Part shown: one piece after another, positions 44,088 to 56,684 of the stretch
How positions within the stretch are numbered: the first letter of the stretch is position 1
How the letters are laid out: each line of letters begins with the position of its first letter
Assembly: GCA_002104935.1 (NCBI GenBank)
Contig: MCGT01000042.1
Location: forward strand, 167,947-231,946
Direction: 5' to 3'
Length of the DNA stretch: 64,000 nt
Source of the DNA: Hesseltinella vesiculosa
Lineage: Eukaryota; Mucoromycota; Mucoromycetes; Mucorales; Cunninghamellaceae
Notes under the pieces: generated by a model
Told to the model about the DNA's origin: nothing
Seen by the model: only the letters and a program-made list of their open reading frames with translations
Database searches by the model: none
Made by a program: the position numbers and the translations under genes

Positions 44088-45835
44088 TTGTGATCTGGTA
44101 GATATTTGATTTTTTTTTTCATTTCATTTTCATTCTATTTATTTGTGATTGTTATTTATCACCCACATACCCCTCCTTTAATTTGATTGATGCAAAAACA
44201 ATAAAATAAAAAAAATAAAGTTTCACTCTGGAAAGAAAAGCCGAGGACATGCACTGTAGACACGCTTCAAACAAGCCAAACGACTTTCAAAAAAAAAAAG
44301 TCTGTGCATGGTAGGCCCGTTCCTTTCCCTCCTGAGGTGTGTTCCACAGCATTTTAGAACACTAGGATGGGTTTGGCGTTCGCGCATTTGTGTTCCACCG
44401 TCATGGTTCATTCAAAAGAAAGCAAAAACTGCTCTGCTGGTTTTATTTTAACCACATGTTTATCACAAATAAAAAAGAGAGACAAGACAGACAGAAAGGT
44501 AGCAAAGGCTGTAAACAAAGAACTCCAAAAACGCCATGTTGCAATGGGGTTGTTCGTTCGACATGTTGATTTTACGCCTTTTTTTTAAGTTCTGGTGTGG
44601 CGGATCAATCCCAAAAAAAAAAAAAAAACGATCGCCTTTGAAAACAGTTGTTACATGTCGGTGTGAGGATTAAAAATAGGAGAAAGAGGACAGGCAAAGT
44701 GGGTTTTGCGTGACCATGCGGTCAAGTCGTGGCCATCAAAATAAGATGACAACCTTAAGCTTATTTCAGAGGAGTATAATTTAAAAAATGAAGTCGACTC
44801 AATTTTGCCCATGCAATCAAAAAAAAAAAAAAAACATTCATCCCCTGAAGCGTCATGAGTTGAGACTAACGTACAAGCCAGCAAGCACCCCTCCCCCCAA
44901 CATTGGTAAGCTGGATCCCGACACTTAAGGAAATGGTCATCTTACTCGCCCAAATCCAAACTTTTCTATGCTGTTGTGGGTTTTCCTCTCTCTCACTTTT
45001 TAACAAAGTCAATATCATGAGCCTCGTTTCATTTCAAAATTGAAAAATGTCAATGAAGCAAAGCAGGAAGGGCACACGGCCCAAGATTGATGGAGAGATC
45101 ATGGCAACCTCGGAAATACCCTTTTTCTGTCCAAGTCCGACTCGGCTTCCTTTTATTTGGTTTTGCCCAAAGAAAGTTTAGATGGATGCTGTTATTCTAG
45201 AAGATAAATAGGCTAACTTGCGCCATCGAACATTTTTTCTTACTACAGAAAAGAGAACATAAGGAGCTGATCCTTGATCATGCTTGTGAGGAAGAAAACG
45301 AGACGTCGAAGCGAGGCAAGAGCTTATTTTTTTTACTTGTGGCTCTCTCCTCATTGTTGACACCCATGACATGCATCATCAAAAAATTGTCATTTTAGTG
45401 ATAGGCCATCACCACTCACTTGTCAATGAAAAAAGTGATTGTGTCACAGCAAGGCAAAAGCTTGTTTACCAAATCTTACGCATTTGGCAATCCAACCGCC
45501 CTCCCCCAATATTATGCAGTGGCATGGATCGACCATTTCTCTTTTGCTCCTCATTTTATGACACGCCCACTTCCCCAACTGCCTCGCTTTCTTATTGCAC
45601 AAACACCAACACATCGATGAGCCAATAAACTTTAAATGGTAACAGACTTTTTCATGAAGTGTGAGCTCGCGCGAACCGTGACCAAAAATAATAAAAGAAG
45701 ACTAAATTCAAGCTTTCGATCTTTCTTTTCTTTTTCTTCCTGGTTTTTTTCTTCCTTTCCCTTCCAAGACACACCCATATCATTGTTCATTTGAACCCAA
45801 TCGCTTTTATATCTTTATATTATACTATATCACCT
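44088..45835. other. Long intergenic region
   Basis: About 1.7 kb with AATAAA signals near 44201-44218 for CAS1, several A/T tracts and short open frames without domains. The last 150 bp (45710-45835) is C/T-rich and followed by TATATTATACTATAT, a likely promoter for the small protein at 45836. Confidence 0.45.
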
Positions 45836-46226
45836 ATGGCCCAAGAAGCTTCATGCTGCCCTTGCAACCAATCGCACGTGGCTCCCAAACCTGTGAATCT
45901 GGATGGCGGTCAATGGTAAGGCTCACTTGTTTAGCAAAAAAAATAAGTAGCTTAAAAGTCCAAAAAAAAAATTTGTACGATAGTACCTGGTGTGGTAAAT
46001 ATGGTCACAAACGTTTGATGTGCCCTCTGTTGAAATAATTCTCGAGCTTCCCAAGAGCTTACTCCCGCATCTTTTTATTTTTGCCCCATTCCTCAACTTC
46101 CTTATTTTTTATGTTACGCCCCATAGGCAAGGACGCTTGCCTCATTCATCTTATACCTATGATTGCTCTTCACCCTGCACATTCTGTAATCAACAGCATC
46201 CTACCCTCTCCCGTTCTTTAAACTAG
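45836..46226 (+). CDS. Small cysteine-rich zinc-knuckle-like protein
   Basis: ATG at 45836 after a CT-rich/TATA-like stretch. Exon 1 (45836-45915) encodes MAQEASCCPCNQSHVAPK. Exon 2 starts at 45984 and restores Cys at the join, giving CTWCGKYGHKRLMC, an exact C-x2-C-x4-H-x4-C zinc knuckle. Two ends are possible: the TAA at 46036-46038 (about 45 residues), or a splice with a weak GTTGAA donor at 46029 to an exon from 46127, adding DCSSPCTFCNQQHP and a stop at 46224-46226 (74 residues). The second form repeats the CxxC-NQ-H pattern of the N-terminus, which supports it. Function unknown; possibly metal or nucleic-acid binding. Confidence 0.55.
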
Positions 46227-47358
46227 CCCCTATGTAAATAATATTTCTCACATTGAATTTCATGAAAGGATAAAGAAAAAGCAAATACCATAAATTTATC
46301 ATTTTTCCACCATTCTATTTTATAAAAAGGAAATAGCCCTTCAATGTTACCATGTAAGTGCTTCATTTGTGCAATGATCACAAAATAAAAAAAATTGACC
46401 ACGTCAGACCGAGGCTCCGACCCATTGGCTTCAGCATGAATTCAGCCATGTGTGTCACTTGTTGATTCTGTCAGCAAGTCAAAGTGGGCCATGTGAGAGC
46501 ATCATGTCAATCACTTTGTTTGTTCAGTGGATGGCTTTGTATTACAAAAACCATGCACCGTTGGCCATGGGGTCATCAGAATGGAAAAAAAAAAAAATAG
46601 CGAAAACGCCCATTCTAACTTCAGTTCTCCGTTTTTATGAAAGACATTCATGCAATTTCGTGCGTCACCATAATATGAAAAAGGTTTCACCATCCAGTTT
46701 GTGTTGAATCTAATCAGATGCGCAGGATCACAGGAAACGTACGCCGTCAGGATGAGAATAGGTGACATAGCATTTGGAACAAATCAACGAGTCCGTGCCT
46801 TCTCCTTTTTTTTCTTTTTCTTTTTTGAATCGACAACCTTCACATGGTGTCTTTAGGCTGATAAAAGATTCAGGGAACACGGGCAGGGGGGGGGGGGAGC
46901 CATCCCTTCCATAGACATGTAATTTGGGGCGTGTTTTTTCTTTCTATTCTTTTTTTTTTTTTTGCAAGTGCATCATGGTCATACATATACATAGAGTGGT
47001 GTGCCTGAACTCAAACAGGAAACGCACTTGAATTGAAACAAATCAAAGGCGTATCCCTATTAACCCCCTTCCCAGCGAAAAAGAGACGTGATGGATCATT
47101 GCCGAATCGGTAGCTCTGAGATAGGGGCAATGGAAGGTGGTGTGGCACGTCACGATTTTTTTTTATTTCATAAAGAAATGTCAATGGCTCCAGTCCACTG
47201 TCATGTTACGAGCGTTTCCAAATAGAAAAATGTGTGGGCAGGAAGGGTGAGATTTGAGAACGACCATTGAGAAAAAAAAAAGTCAAGGTGAGATGATTGA
47301 GGGGGGAGGGATGAGAGAGAAAGGTGAGCGGAGATGGTAGGGCGAGGCACACAAGCGC
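46227..47358. other. Intergenic region
   Basis: No gene is supported. Features are a G10 run near 46888 and a T15 tract near 46951, plus short low-complexity stretches. Confidence 0.4.
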
Positions 47359-48099
47359 TCATGATTCAGACTGCTTCTTCTTTCTACGGCCAGGATGTGG
47401 TGCACCTTCAACAATGCGTCGAATCAAAGGGTAAGCACCTTCTGAAGAGACAACAACATCTTTTAAAATGAAGGTTAGTGATAGGTAATAAACCGGTTGC
47501 CAGTCAGTGATGCGTTCCCGCTTACTTTGAATCATATCAGCCATACAATAGCCGCCAAGGTTGGCTTGCCAGAAATAAAAATCAGAGAGAACCTTGCCAC
47601 TGGTATAGATGTTTTCCAAATCTCGTTGATGTTTCAACGTAAGAGGGTGAAAGTCCCTGTCCTTCATGACACCCCATTCTGAATGATAAGGTTTAGTCAT
47701 GTCGATAGGCGGCTGCTGATAGGCACCATGCTGGCTGGTTGCTGAGACGTTATTATTTGGAATGGGATTAGCTGAGGAGGTCGAGGATGAAGAAGACAAG
47801 GATTTGGATTTTCGGGTGGGTTTTGATTTTTGTTGGACCTGAGGCGGATGTGCCATAACTGCGGTATTGACTGGGTCCATCGGGTCTTGCTTCAGCATCA
47901 TGCCCGGAGCTGTTGTAGTGAGAGGCGTAGGAGGTGACTGCATTGCTGTTAAACCTTCCATGGAGGAAGGAGGTAAATCCATGGCAGACGGGTTCAGGTG
48001 AGATGGTGGCCAACCTAGGCCGTGCGGAAACAACGCTGGCGGTCCGTTCATTTGAGCATGAAATGCTGGATGGCCTCCCGATGGTGTGTCGAACGTCAT
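47359..48099 (-). CDS. Pro/Ser-rich protein with WWE-like C-terminal domain
   Basis: Exons 48099-47526 and 47441-47359 flank an 84-nt intron that is stop-free in frame (GTAAGC ... CTAAC ... CTTCAG), giving 218 residues. The first 130 are Pro/Ser/Met rich with a basic patch (KSKPTRKSKSLSSSS). The C-terminal part EWGVMKDRDFHPLTLKHQRD, LENIYTSG, ANLGGYCMADMIQ and YPLIRRI fits the W...lE...y...R pattern of WWE domains, which bind poly-ADP-ribose or mediate ubiquitin-system contacts. The assignment is by pattern only. The tail is basic (GRRKKKQSES), so nuclear location is plausible. Confidence 0.5.
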   Translation of the reverse strand: MTFDTPSGGHPAFHAQMNGPPALFPHGLGWPPSHLNPSAMDLPPSSMEGLTAMQSPPTPLTTTAPGMMLKQDPMDPVNTAVMAHPPQVQQKSKPTRKSKSLSSSSSTSSANPIPNNNVSATSQHGAYQQPPIDMTKPYHSEWGVMKDRDFHPLTLKHQRDLENIYTSGKVLSDFYFWQANLGGYCMADMIQSKRERITDWQPVYYLSLTFILKDVVVSSEGAYPLIRRIVEGAPHPGRRKKKQSES

Positions 48100-49549
48100 A
48101 ATATACAAAAAAGAAAATAAGCTTGAACAGAAAGGGGGGGAAAGTGAGAAATTGGGAAGAAAGAGAGGGAAATAAAAGGGTTGCTTTCCAAAACACAAAT
48201 CCTTTTTATTTTCGTGTCAGGTGGAAAACAACAACAAAACAAAAAAAAAAAAAAAAAGAGGGGAGGGGGTATGATACTAAGAAAATAAGGGGGGAAAACC
48301 ATGAAAAGATAAAAACTTTGTGGTGTGACAACCCTTTTCCCATCACTTTTTATGGTAATCATCGACACCCAAAAGGGATCATGAACAAAGAAAAACACAT
48401 CACTCCCAGACTTTTTCTCTCGATGGTGACGAAAAGACGGCCCGCTTGATTGTTCTGTAACTACGCTCAAAAACGATCGATGAAGAATGTATCCCAGCCG
48501 TTTGAGCAGTTTCATCACTTTCTTCTTCATCATCCGTTTGTTGCTATCCGCACAAATGGATGTTCAGCATAAACCAAGTTTCTGAGAAAAAAATAACGAG
48601 CCATAGGACCGATGGTCACTTGCCCCGATTAGGCACGAAAAAAAAATCAGGGGCAAAAGCGTTTATCAGCTACCATTATCACTACGTATTACAGCAAATG
48701 AAAAGATCAAAGTCTTACGATCGATGTCCGCAAGGAATTAAGTTGTAATTATAGAAAGAAGGCAGCCTTGCTGGCTCTATTAAAAAAAAAAAAAAAAAAC
48801 TGCTGCCCCTGAAAATGTGCTTTCTTGCTGCTTGACCTTTTGAGTTCACTCGGGGCTTCCTGGTCTTGGCTTTGTGCGTTTGGTCTGTAATATTTGACTG
48901 AACTGGTTATTATGCTGTTGACATACTGCAACCCACGTTGCTGGACTTTTTTTGCCTTCAAATCGAGCTACGGATGAGTGACTTCCATGAAAAGCCATTG
49001 TCGTCGCCAGGTGACGGAGTTTGTGCAAGACTGCTTGTCGTGGAACGACATGGCTTTATGGTTGTCGTTGGCATTCCTGACTCAATCGTCGCCAGTGTCA
49101 CCAGGGCAAGATAAGAGCATAGGTGAGATTTATGGTGAATAGACGCAATAGGTAACGCGGTTAGAATCCTTTCTCTTTATTTTTTGAATAGTTCGAGGAC
49201 AACTCTCCCACAGTGATTCACCCCCTCAGTTTGCGCACTTTTTACCGTATGATGCTAAGGGTCATGAATGAGGCAAGCATACTGGATAGGTCTTTGTATA
49301 ATGATATAAAAAAAGCGTAACACTATCCATTTGCCGCTGCAAACACATCGACTAGGTCATCCATAGGGAATGGCATCTCGCGTTGAGCAAGCTAGATTCA
49401 GTTCTATCAAGAATCATGTCGGGGTGGGTTTTATACGCTAGTTAGGGCGCATGTTGCTGCACATGGTTTTCTGTCGTTCAGTTGCTGCCGACGAACGGCT
49501 CGGCATATGGCGTGTGGGCCAGATTTAGATCCAAATGACGTGGTGGCTA
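48100..49549. other. Intergenic region
   Basis: No supported gene; A18 tracts near 48241 and 48782. Open frames here are low complexity. Confidence 0.4.
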
Positions 49550-51090
49550 CTACTCGGCGACTTGGGTCCCTGCCTGATAACGCATATTTCTGCACGAGGT
49601 TGGTTTAGCCGGTAAATTCTTGAACGTAAAGCAGAGGTGGTTTTGGTCCCGATGGCTGCCTTGCAAACGCCACATGGATTTGGACACCGTCCACGAGCAA
49701 CACACTAGAAACCATCCGACAATTTTGGCATTCAATGTACAAGTCATCCACACTAGAAAATCACGAATAAAATGGGCCACTTGGTCCCCCTTGAATTTTG
49801 TCGCTGCTTCTGCAGAACTTACCTTGCATCAGCGTCCCCGGAGAGATCCATTTTTTCCATAAATGGCGGAACACGATGGGTGTTTGGCATTTTTTTTTTT
49901 TTTTTTTTGACAGTGGCGACATTTCGCAGGGGAAGGCAGGGTTTCAGCTATGACGGTGATAAATTGAAAGCGACTCGAGGGCGTTGAGCAGAGTGTAATA
50001 GACGCCGCGGTGATTGGATCATGGCCAGCCTCAGGCAGAGATCGATAATAGTCAGAGATATCGAGGGTACTTTGAAGAAAGGGAAGGTGCTTTCTGAATT
50101 TGTGTGTAATATTTTCGAGGTGATGGCTTCTCCTTATAGCTTCATTTCTCATAACTCAGTGAAAACATCATTCGATTTCATGCGGGGTATCTTCCAGTAA
50201 GGGTTGAGTTTGATCTCGTTGGCAGAGCGTAAAGCTGTTCCTAGACGGCTTGCAAAAAAAAAAAAAAAAAAATCAGAAGAGAATCAAGCATGAGTGCCAC
50301 ATTTTTTTTTTTTTTCACGCCTGCTATTACCTCGCTATCAACACGAATCGGAGTTTGATAAAGCAGCATCTTTCCACAAAGAACTCGCTGATGGGCTCTT
50401 GTTGGTCGTTGCCTGTTCATTGCAGGTGACGGTCAACTCCACAGTGTGGCCAGGCTGGTCGCATGTGTCACAAGGGTTAAGCTGTAAGGTAGCCGTTATG
50501 CAGAGGTGTGGCAATGAGGCAGGAGCATGAGGGGTTCACTGCCTTGGCTACAAATTCATGGCGGCGACCACATACGAGCTGAGAGGCTGGATAGAGATTG
50601 TTCTGATGAATAAGGAAGGGAGTTCGCACAGAGGCATGGTTGACGGAGTAATCCGATATGAAACGGTGAAGCTGGGACATAGCGTTCCGGAGGTAATCAT
50701 CTTTGATGGTCACTGTCTCTGTAGCTGATCCTTCTATGGCTTCGCACTATTGCTTCAAAGCTTTTGATTCAGGTATACTGGGAATGGCCATGCAGGTGAC
50801 CTTTCATGAATTCATCTTTGCTGATAGGATAAAAAGGGCAAGGGCGATGCGCAGACTTTGCGTGACCAGTCAGGTAGGACAAATAGGAGGTGGGCAGAGG
50901 ATGGTGGGTGCTTGGTGCAGCTTTCGTTGGATTTCAGCGGACGTGTCGACCCCAACCGCCGTAGGCAGTGCTGGCTACTGTAACAAACTACAACAAAAAA
51001 GAATACGTGAGAACACCAGGATTCATAATGAAATGAAGACAGTGAATTACACATCCTTGCTGTTGTTCATGGAAATGGCAATCTTGTGAT
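49550..51090 (-). pseudogene. Degenerate unidentified coding region
   Basis: Several minus-strand open pieces lie in series and show splice-like borders. They include MTIKDDYLRNAMSQLHRFIS (from 50713), a CDTCDQPGHTVELTVTCNEQ piece after CTTACAG near 50484, IKLNPYWKIPRMKSNDVF (near 50200) and DYYRSLPEAGHDPITAASIT with a late PAKCRHC (50152-49900). C-x2-C pairs suggest zinc fingers. Stops and frame changes between pieces point to a decayed gene or transposon, but no domain is firmly recognised. Confidence 0.3.
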
Positions 51091-51599
51091 CGACGAGTGA
51101 ATGGGCGAGGGGATCGACCATCCCAGCGAAGAGCTACAGAAGTTTGCATAAAAAAATCAAAGTGAAAAACTGAGGATGCAGTGTTATCCCAGATAACTTA
51201 CTTTATCTGTATTTTATGCGCCATGAAAAGGACAGGGTTGGATCGATCATTTATCAAGCCATTTTGGGTTTGGATCGCTTGTTAGGTTGGTGAAGACAGG
51301 TTCTGGAATGTTTATAAGGTGACAACGAGAAAAGAAAAAGTCGCGTGCGGCGGCGGTTGGCTCTCCATTTTTTTTCTCAGATCGTTGAATGACAGGGAGA
51401 CTAAGCAACAAACGTTCTTTTAATTTAATTCAGAGGCTGTACACAAACTGATTCAAGTAAAATACAATACAAATCTACGCGTGAGCAGAGTAACAATAAA
51501 TGAGAGATGGAATGACAATTAAGAAAGTGAAAAAGGGCAGAAGGGAGAGAGGAGATCGTGCCATTGGCTTTGAAGCAGTCGGAGCTCAATGACGTTTGC
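51091..51599. other. Intergenic region
   Basis: 3' flank of the CK2 gene. No other gene is seen. Confidence 0.4.
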
Positions 51600-53007
51600 T
51601 TAGTTGGAGGAGGTTCCCACAACAGCTTGGAAATAAGGATGTTGCATGGCCTCTTGGCAGGTCAGTCGTTCTTCATGATCGTAACGCAATAAATGATCTA
51701 ACAAGTCAAACAATTCCTTTGACATGTATCGTTGGTTCGAATCTTTCACAAGCGCAGACCACGGCTTGACAGGTTGACTGGTGATTTTTCAATAGGAACG
51801 AGAAAAAATCAGTTTCGTTTGAGCTCCATTTAGAGTAGCAACACATTACCGGACAATCATTTTTCGAAGACGTGGAGTCAGTTCAAGGCTGTACTTCTTA
51901 ATGTAGGCTTCAAATGTATCAGTGCCGAGGACTTGGGTGATTTTTCGAAGCTGATCATCGTTATCGACGCCATTGAAGAATGGTTCTTTGCGGAAACACT
52001 GGTTCACGTTAAACTATGAGTAACAGGCTCTATTTTCACCTTCATTTCCATTCACTCACCATGCCAGCCAGCATGCAGCCAAAGCTCCACAAATCTAAAC
52101 TGTAGTCGTAGTAACGGAAATTGACCAGAAGTTCAGGGCCTTTGAAACAGCGCGACGCCACACGAACATTGTATTCATTGCCAGGATGGTAAAAATCGGC
52201 CAAACCCCAATCAATCAATCGAAGCTAATAAAACAAAAAGTAAGCCAAAACTGAAATAATTCCCTTGCCAGTCGTGTGGAAGAAAATTTACCTTTTTATG
52301 TTCGTGGTCGATCATGACGTTGTGAGGTTTAACATCACGATGCATGATACCGCGGGAATGGCAGAAATCGAGAGCCTATATCAAAACAGAAGAGAGGATG
52401 AGGATATACATTGCATCTTGCATAATAAGATGGATACTGCCTACCTTTAGCAATTCGAGCATATAGTAACGAACATCCATATCAGTCAATGTGGGATATA
52501 AAACTCGGAAATCGGTATTGTTGACATGTTCAAATATAAACGATGGGACCCGAGACTGCTTCCAAAGATGAATTACAAAAAAAAAAAAAAAAACGAACGC
52601 CAGCTTTTATGCTTACCTCTTCATCTTGAACAACGTCCAATAGTCTAATGATATTGGGGCCACCGATCAAGTTGCGTAAGATCATAATTTCTCGTTGGAT
52701 CTTGATTTTTTTCACAGGCTTCAATACTTTGATGACGCATTGTTCATTGTTGACAATATTAACACCATCAAACACTTCCGAGTACTTGCCGCGGCCGATC
52801 TTTCTACAGATTTCATAGTTCGTTTGGACACTAATATCGACGATGCCAAAGGTGAGTTTCTAATCCGGTAAGATCTCGAAAAGAGTGCCTGTGATTGAGA
52901 TATTATGTTCATTTGCATTACCCCCATTCGATCTTCAGTGATTCATAATCCCAGTAAGTTTTTGGTTGCTGTGAATTGACGTATGGATAAGCACGAGCAA
53001 CACGCAT
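51600..53007 (-). CDS. CKA1: Casein kinase 2 catalytic subunit alpha
   Basis: About seven exons, roughly 332 residues, ATG at 53007 ([15 protein letters not shown]). Exon 1 53007-52922 and exon 2 52830-52617 join as [22 protein letters not shown]. All kinase landmarks are present: the Gly-rich loop GRGKYSEV, the [10 protein letters not shown] catalytic lysine region, HRDVKPHN with Asp152, the CK2-type DWG (Asp171) in place of DFG, GPELLV, and the C-terminal [20 protein letters not shown]. It ends at the stop at 51600. Known role: constitutive Ser/Thr kinase for acidic sites, acting with a beta subunit in nucleus and cytosol. Intact. Confidence 0.95.
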
Positions 53008-53429
53008 ATGATTGGATTAAAAACAAAAATGAAAAGAGAGAAAGAGAAAATAAGAAAAAAAAAAAAAAAAAACTTTGCTTCTCCGTTCATAAAGGCTCCG
53101 TCATCAGCAAGCCTCTCCCCCTGGATAAACTTCATTTTTTCGATGAGCTCCTATTTTTTCTGCCGGAACTGCATGGTGAAAATACATAAAGAGAACGAAG
53201 GCTTGGTGACTTATTTTAATGCAAAGGTGGCAATGGTTCAATGGCATCTTTCATCCGGAGGACAAAGTCTCCAAGTTCATGCAAACCCCGTAAAAAATTC
53301 CCGAGCGTTCCTTGATCTGTGGTGGCCTATTAGGAAAAAAAAAAAAAAAAGGTGGGCTTCCCTTTTTTCTCCTCTTTTTGCTTTTCTCTACAAGCATCGC
53401 CGACATTCAATCGATAGACAAAAACTACC
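53008..53429. promoter_or_regulatory. Divergent intergenic region between CK2 and the C2-PH gene
   Basis: About 420 bp with A17 tracts near 53053 and 53337. It must contain both promoters; no clear TATA box is seen. Confidence 0.35.
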
Positions 53430-55291
53430 ATGTCAAGCTACCCGGTTGTAAGAAATCCATTACTACCTAGCCCGCCAGCCCAGCCATCACAGCGTTTTCG
53501 TATGCTGCAGCAACTCTCACAGACACCTTCCTTGAAAAAATCCATGTCCACTCTCTCGTTAAAAAACGTCGTATCAAAATCCTTTCAACATCTCACCCAG
53601 GCAGGCCACTTGGGTAGATCTGTTCCACGAAAAATTGCTCCTCATTTCCCCAAATCATCCGAAGATTCTTTACCCACCTCTTCCTCCACGTTTAGCTTTG
53701 TCTCTTTGAAAAAAAAATTACCTTCCAAATCAGCCTCCACTCCTTCTGTCCCCAGAAGACTCGATCCCATTGTCCACTACAATGGACCTCAGCACACCCT
53801 GGAGCAATTACCTGATGAAAAATGGCAGTGGATTCGACAGCCTTCTTTGGCTGAATCTCAGCAGGGACTACAAAATCCTTTATCCAACTGTGATACTTCT
53901 ATCATGTTTCGCAAACCCCATCGATCACAGTAAAATTGGGAAAAAAAATGCAATGGCGACGAAACGATCTTTTTTTTTTTTTTAACACGCGCAATTTAGG
54001 AATTCACCCATGGAACCGGCCTTTCATCCTCGCGAATTAAAGCCAAAAGCGATGTTTTATTTACGAGGTAAGAGCCATCCTATACATCATGCACGTCCAT
54101 CTCATCTTCCTTTCCTCGATACCAGTTTTACAAATCACAAGCCAGAGCTCCTCCAAACGTAGGCAAACTGAGAACGAAGGATTGGATTCAGACTCAGCGT
54201 TTTTTCGGCCTCTCATTTTAGCAAGGGTCTTCCGAGCAGGCATCCAACTTCATCAAGAAAGCTTTACCAGTGCATATACGCCAACTGATCGATGTGGAAA
54301 ACAAAGTGTCCAAGCTAATTTAGATGAGACCTTTTTATTGTAACCTACCTGGCTGTGCAAAGGCCCAACTGACTTTTTTTTTTTTTTTTTTTCTTTCCAG
54401 CGATGTAGATGAGCCATGTCAGGCCACGCTAAGTATTTATGCAAAGCAACGTTCAGGTATGCAGATATTTCAGCAACGAAGTCACTCTATGCAGCAGGAT
54501 ACATGCGTGGGACAACATCATTTCAATGTAGACCTTCGCCCCTCTCCAAAGCATCTCCAGCGCGAAGTCATTGTCGACGTAGCCTCAGGGCAAACATACC
54601 AAATTCTCGTAGTCTATGGCGTTTACATCAGCCAACGCTGTCAAACTGTGCTGAACCAAACCCTGCTGATGGAGGATTTCTTGACCATTCAAGTCCGAGG
54701 CACGTTTGCCCCTGTAAGAAAATGGCCTCTTGAAAAAAGATTCACCAGCCCTCTCACCTTTTTTTGCTCGTTTCATTTTTTCATCAGAGGTTGGAGCGAT
54801 TTTGGGTCGTTATTCGAGGCATTCGAATGGAGCTATATGACTTTGATTTCAAAGAGGTACTAAAAAAAAGGAGGCACTGGACAAGAATCAGGCCTTCATG
54901 TTTCTTCCTTTTTTTTTTTTTTTTTTCTCCCTAGAGCCGCCCACCTATTTATGTCATCCCTCTGGACACCTTGGAGCAATCATATCATGGGACAGTGGAT
55001 GATGAACATGAACAACCAACGGACGCAGGTGGGCTGGTGCTGCAGTTCTCCCAAGAAACGCTTGGGATGCAACACCGAGGGCTTGATCCACCAAACACGG
55101 AGTGCCGCATGTTTGTGCTTGCTGAAAGCATGGCTCGCTCAAAGGATTGGGAAAACACGCTGAATTATGTTGCGTCTATATTTGAAGAGCGACGACAAGA
55201 TTACCAAAGGAGCCTGGAAGAAGGCTCGATATATCCATTTTTACTTGCCCCCTCTTCCTGTAATATTGTGCCCGCCAAGTTTTTGTGGTAA
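53430..55291 (+). CDS. C2-PH domain protein (Bud4/anillin-like)
   Basis: Exons by frame: 53430-53930, about 53999-54069, about 54125-54341, about 54402-54711, about 54788-54860 and about 54936-55291. The start MSSYPVVRNPLLPSP opens a Ser/Pro-rich basic N-terminal region. Next comes a C2-like sandwich: MFYLRGVLQITSQSS, then VQANLDETFLFDVDEPCQAT, then REVIVDVASGQTYQILVVYG. Then a PH domain: RLERFWVVIRGIRMELYDFD, SRPPIYVIPLDTLEQ and CRMFVLAESMARSKDWENTL. The order resembles Bud4/Int1/anillin C-termini, which bind membrane and septins at division sites. Whether a further small intron lies inside the third exon is unclear. A poly(A) signal is at 55314. Confidence 0.65.
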
Positions 55292-55313
55292 TTTTTCTTC
55301 GCAATTTACTTTG

Positions 55314-55319
55314 AATAAA
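55314..55319 (+). terminator. Poly(A) signal AATAAA
   Basis: AATAAA 23 nt after the stop codon of the C2-PH gene. Confidence 0.5.
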
Positions 55320-56684
55320 TGCGGCTATCCAGCATGTAAATCTGCTGAATTTTTATCGAATAAACTAACCGATCAACGGGCTAGTTGGAGAATGCTTGGA
55401 AAATTTTCACTCGTTTCAATTCTTCCCGTGCACCTTTCATTCGCATTAGGTCCAACTCGCTCGACTTGAGTTTAGAAGATCTCCTGAAAGTTTGGCTGTA
55501 GACATGATTTTCTTTGAGCGTGTGAAACCATTTCTTTGCCAGCCCTTCTAGCTAGGTCGTCTGAGAGAGTTGTAAGTTTAATCATGATCATTTGTTGTCA
55601 TTCTGAACTCATGTGCAGAATTTGGGATGGAAAAATGTTGCACCGTGGTATTAGGTCCGACTGCCTGGGAATCCCCTGGCGAAAATGACCGATTTCCCAT
55701 TGTTTTAAGCTGGGGAATCGGAGGTGTTCAAACGAAGCAGATCAAAAGTTGGCAGAGTGACCATTACCAAAGGATTTGATTTTTTCAAAATCACCATACT
55801 TTATGCATTTGCGCACATTGACAAATTTTTAGATCGATACGATCACTCAAAACTGCTGTGTAGTATTTACTTTTTTTTTTTCAAATCGAAGAAAAAAATT
55901 GGGTGTCCAAAATCAATCTCCGCACAGGGCCATTGAATGCTGGCCTGTGCATGCGTGCATGGAAAACGTTCATTCGCGAGTACTACCCTCGATATTAAAA
56001 AGTAATCCGAAGGCCCAAGACATCTTATTTCGATGTCATACCTGTTTCAATGTCGTAGATTTCTTGATGGCATGCTACGCTCCTCAGCTTGGCTTGACAA
56101 AAAACCTCGAAACGTTGGTCATTTGAAATGGCGCCCCCTTTTTTTTTTTTTTTTCTGGAGACCCTTTGGCGATCACTGTTTGGCTTGCTCGCACGAGAAT
56201 GTGTTTCGCGTGCACTGTGCTTTTACTTTTGCATGCACTTGAAAAGAATTGGGGGTTTCGCCTGATTGGTTCTCCTGCTGAAAAATGATTGACTGACAGG
56301 ATTTTCAAATGTTTGAATTTGATAGAAACCTCACTGCTTCATACTCACGTCCACTTTTAAAAAAGTGCATGTTTCCCCATTTCCCAATACTATACATCGA
56401 GTTGCTATTTCAACAGTTTCCTTTGTAAAAGGATAATATTCCCAGTTGCCCAATATTTTATAAGATGCGGTTCATCTTTTTTTTTTTTTTTTAAGGAAAC
56501 CAAGTGCTCGAGTTTGACAGAGTGCAGGCAAAAAAGGATTTTTGATTCGCCCTGCGAAAAGTGTAAGAGTTGCCTGTTTTGGCTCCACCGAGTCAAGCAG
56601 CCTCTGCCATGAATAAAAAAAAAGCTGCCTTTTTTCTCTTGTTTCTTTCTTTCTATCCCTTAAATCATTTATTGCCTCTCTACC
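55320..56684. other. Intergenic region with a repeat copy
   Basis: Mostly occupied by dispersed repeat copy 7; the final 150 bp is the promoter of the T-protein gene. Confidence 0.5.
55640..56310 (+). repeat. Dispersed repeat copy 7 (full length)
   Basis: Contains left landmarks (CCTGGGAATCCCCTGGCGAA, AGCTGGGGAATCGGAGGTGT, GATCAAAAGTTGGCAGAGTG) and right landmarks (ACCCTCGATATTAAAAAGTA, CTCAGCTTGGCTTGACAAAA, TTTCGCCTGATTGGTTCTCC). Internal T14-T16 tracts are present. Confidence 0.8.

Noticed and set aside
48096..48533. Phe-rich 145-codon minus-strand frame upstream of the WWE-like gene
   Set aside because: Openness is due to A/T homopolymers; no start context or domain.
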